From assembly GCF_910594005.1 (NCBI RefSeq), contig NC_057817.1, positions 30,171,001-30,235,000 on the forward strand: DNA of 64,000 nt. Direction: 5' to 3'. Position numbers and translations under genes: made by a program. Of this stretch, positions 62,240-64,000 are shown in pieces. How positions within the stretch are numbered: the first letter of the stretch is position 1; every line of letters starts with the position of its first letter. The DNA comes from Cervus elaphus (taxonomy: Eukaryota; Chordata; Mammalia; Artiodactyla; Cervidae). The notes under the pieces were generated by a model. It had not been told where the DNA came from. It did no database searches and saw nothing but the letters and a program-made list of their open reading frames with translations.

Positions 62240-62605
62240 AAAGGGAGTGCTAAGGAATGAATTACATCCCCCCAAATTCACATGTTGAAGACCTAACCCC
62301 CCATGTGATGATGGTATTTGGAGATGGAGCCTATGGGAGATTAGTTAGGCTTATGTGGGGTCATAAGGATGGATTTCACATGATAAGATTAGTGCCCTTG
62401 TAAGATAAGATGTCAGAGAACTTGCTCTTCCTTTCCCCCACCCAAGTGAAGGCACAGTGAGAAGACAGCTGTCTACAAGCCAGAAACAGAGCCCTAACCA
62501 GAAGCTGACCATGCTGGCAGCTTGATCTTGGACTTGTCACCTCTGGAACTGTGAGAAAATTCATTCTGTTGTTTTAAGGCACCCAGTCATGGTATTTTGA
62601 ATGGA
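62240..62605 (+). repeat. Ancient interspersed repeat, family uncertain
   Basis: 'gaatgaattacatcccccca', 'gatggtatttggagatggag' and 'ggacttgtcacctctggaac' define a widely seen old mammalian repeat. Subfamily not named. Confidence 0.6.
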
Positions 62606-62870
62606 TTTGGCATCTTTGTCAAAAATTAACTGACTATAGAGATAAGGGTTTATTTCTGGACTCTCAGTTCTATTGCATTGGTGTGTATATCTATCCTACG
62701 ACGATACCATATTATTTTGATTATTTTAGCTGTAATAAGTTTTGAAGTCTAGAAGTGTGAGTCCTCCAACCTTGTTCTTTTTTTCAAGATTGTTTTGTCT
62801 ATTCAGGCCCTTTGCAATTCCATGCAAATCGGAGGATCAGCTTTTCCAATTCTGAAAAAAAAAATACTCT
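62606..62870 (-). mobile_element. Old L1 LINE fragment
   Basis: 'gtttatttctggactctcag' and 'tcaagattgttttgtctatt' are reversed L1 ORF2 phrases. Confidence 0.72.
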
Positions 62871-62989
62871 TTATTTTTAAAGTCGAATTTATTTTCTCTC
62901 TTTCACAGAGTTTCTTGAAATATTTAGTGATTCTTAATTATGTGCTCATTTTTGTAACTGTTATTATTGGTTAGACTCTCTTCCTTTTC

Positions 62990-63098
62990 TTTCTTTCTCT
63001 CTCTTTGCCATACCATGCAGTTTGCTAGATCTTAATCGAACCCAAGCCAATGCAGTGAAAACTCAGAATCCTAACCATTGCACCACCAGGGAACTGCC
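62990..63098 (-). mobile_element. CHR-type SINE, degraded
   Basis: 'ccattgcaccaccagggaac' is the reversed head. The body is strongly eroded. Confidence 0.7.
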
Positions 63099-63099
63099 A

Positions 63100-64000
63100 G
63101 TCTTGCTTTTCTTTTAAAGAGCCCACATAGGGTGAGGAGGGTGTCGCTTCATATGCTAATTTCATTGTTAGAATATTTTGAGTGAAAACAGGGAAGGAGG
63201 ATCCTTTTGTAGTTCTTGAGCATGATGATTGGGTATTCACGCTGCTGTGTGACATGTGCCTCCTCCCAAACCTTGTTACAACATCGGCACATTACCTGTC
63301 TGACGTGGAAAAAAAAAAAACAAAACAGGGAAGGAGTAGGACAAGCCTTCCATCACTGCTGCAGGGATCAAGGCAATGGGCTGTTGCTCCTTTGAACTTC
63401 AATTTAATCATCTTGTTTATTCCTCCTGGTCTGCTTCTTCTAGCATTTGGGGCATGGAACATCCTTTGTGCTACTCCTCATCTCCACAGAAAAGCTCTTC
63501 TGTTGAGAGTTCTGCACTATAGTTCACCTTTCCAACTACTCATTGCCTGTGGCCTCTGAGATAGGCCACAATTATCCCTGCTACCTGGTGGATGTGGCCT
63601 TGTGTCATCCCCTCCCCTTGAGGGCGACTTGGATATAGAATATGACAGAGTGATGTGATGTTACCTCCAAGGTTGAAGGCTAAAAAGACTGTTGTTCTGT
63701 CTTGGGTGCTCTCTCTTGGAAACACTCACCCTTGGAAGGAAACCAGCTGCCAGCCCAGGAAGCCGCCCTATGAATTATGAACTTACCTAGCAAGCCCCTG
63801 TAATTGTATAATCTAATTATTTGCAGTAAGTCTTTCAATATATACCTCCTACTGGTTCTGCTTCTCTGGATGCACCCTGACTGATGCAGATTTTGATACC
63901 TCAAAATGGATGCCGTAGCCAATACCTAAATGTAAATACCTAAAATTTTGTGAAAGCGACTTTGAAATTTGGTAACGTAGAAAGTCTGGAACAACTTTGA
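63100..64000. other. Intergenic DNA, no distinct feature
   Basis: A 125-codon frame at 63182-63559 (plus) has no recognisable domain and no exon-like borders, so it is not called. Composition is otherwise unremarkable. PRPH, the next gene in the human order, is not reached. Confidence 0.4.

Overview
This is a mammalian nuclear window from a ruminant. It carries BovB (RTE-type) LINEs, Bov-tA tRNA-derived SINEs, CHR-type cetartiodactyl SINEs, L1_BT-like LINE tails and one betaretrovirus-like solo LTR. This mix points to a pecoran, most likely a bovid; the species cannot be fixed from the sequence alone. Coding genes are split by GT-AG introns, with CpG islands at promoters. Bacterial features (operons, RBS, CRISPR) do not apply, and none were seen.

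Gene order matches human 12q13.12 in reverse orientation: [SPATS2 5' end, minus] - DNAJC22 (minus) - C1QL4 (plus) - TROAP (minus) - [towards PRPH, not reached]. Positions 1-12.46 kb are inferred to be the first intron of SPATS2. Its CpG-island promoter and non-coding first exon lie at about 12.46-13.4 kb. DNAJC22 spans 26.55-29.9 kb and encodes a 344-residue multi-pass membrane protein with a C-terminal J domain. C1QL4 spans about 39.86-43.96 kb and encodes a 238-residue secreted C1q-like protein from two coding exons. TROAP (tastin) spans 44.57-51.35 kb, and 14 coding exons give an open 701-residue reading frame. C1QL4 and TROAP converge, with poly(A) signals about 640 bp apart.

The 11 kb between DNAJC22 and C1QL4 is almost free of young repeats. 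It contains two long CpG islands (about 30.56-32.6 and 34.04-35.95 kb) that match no recognisable coding gene. Embedded in them are AT-rich homeodomain-, SOX- and TGTCA-type motif clusters, CTCF-like sites and a triple POU-octamer array. It looks like a regulatory landscape and is the most interesting non-coding part of the window.

The two flanks (0-26 kb and 51.7-64 kb) are repeat-dense. They hold four BovB pieces in both orientations, many SINEs, old L1, L2 and MIR, a solo LTR, and a frameshifted RPIA processed pseudogene at 53.3-54.0 kb. Several insertions are nested and have readable target-site duplications, including a 56-bp SINE fragment and a pure poly(A) insertion.

No undescribed protein system was found. 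The strongest new leads are a frame-preserving 105-nt TROAP intron with a weak donor, the orphan CpG-island/motif-cluster block, and an ATG-less open frame continuing upstream of the C1QL4 signal peptide. Repeat family names rest on recognition by eye; boundaries are approximate to about 10-20 bp unless target-site duplications are given.
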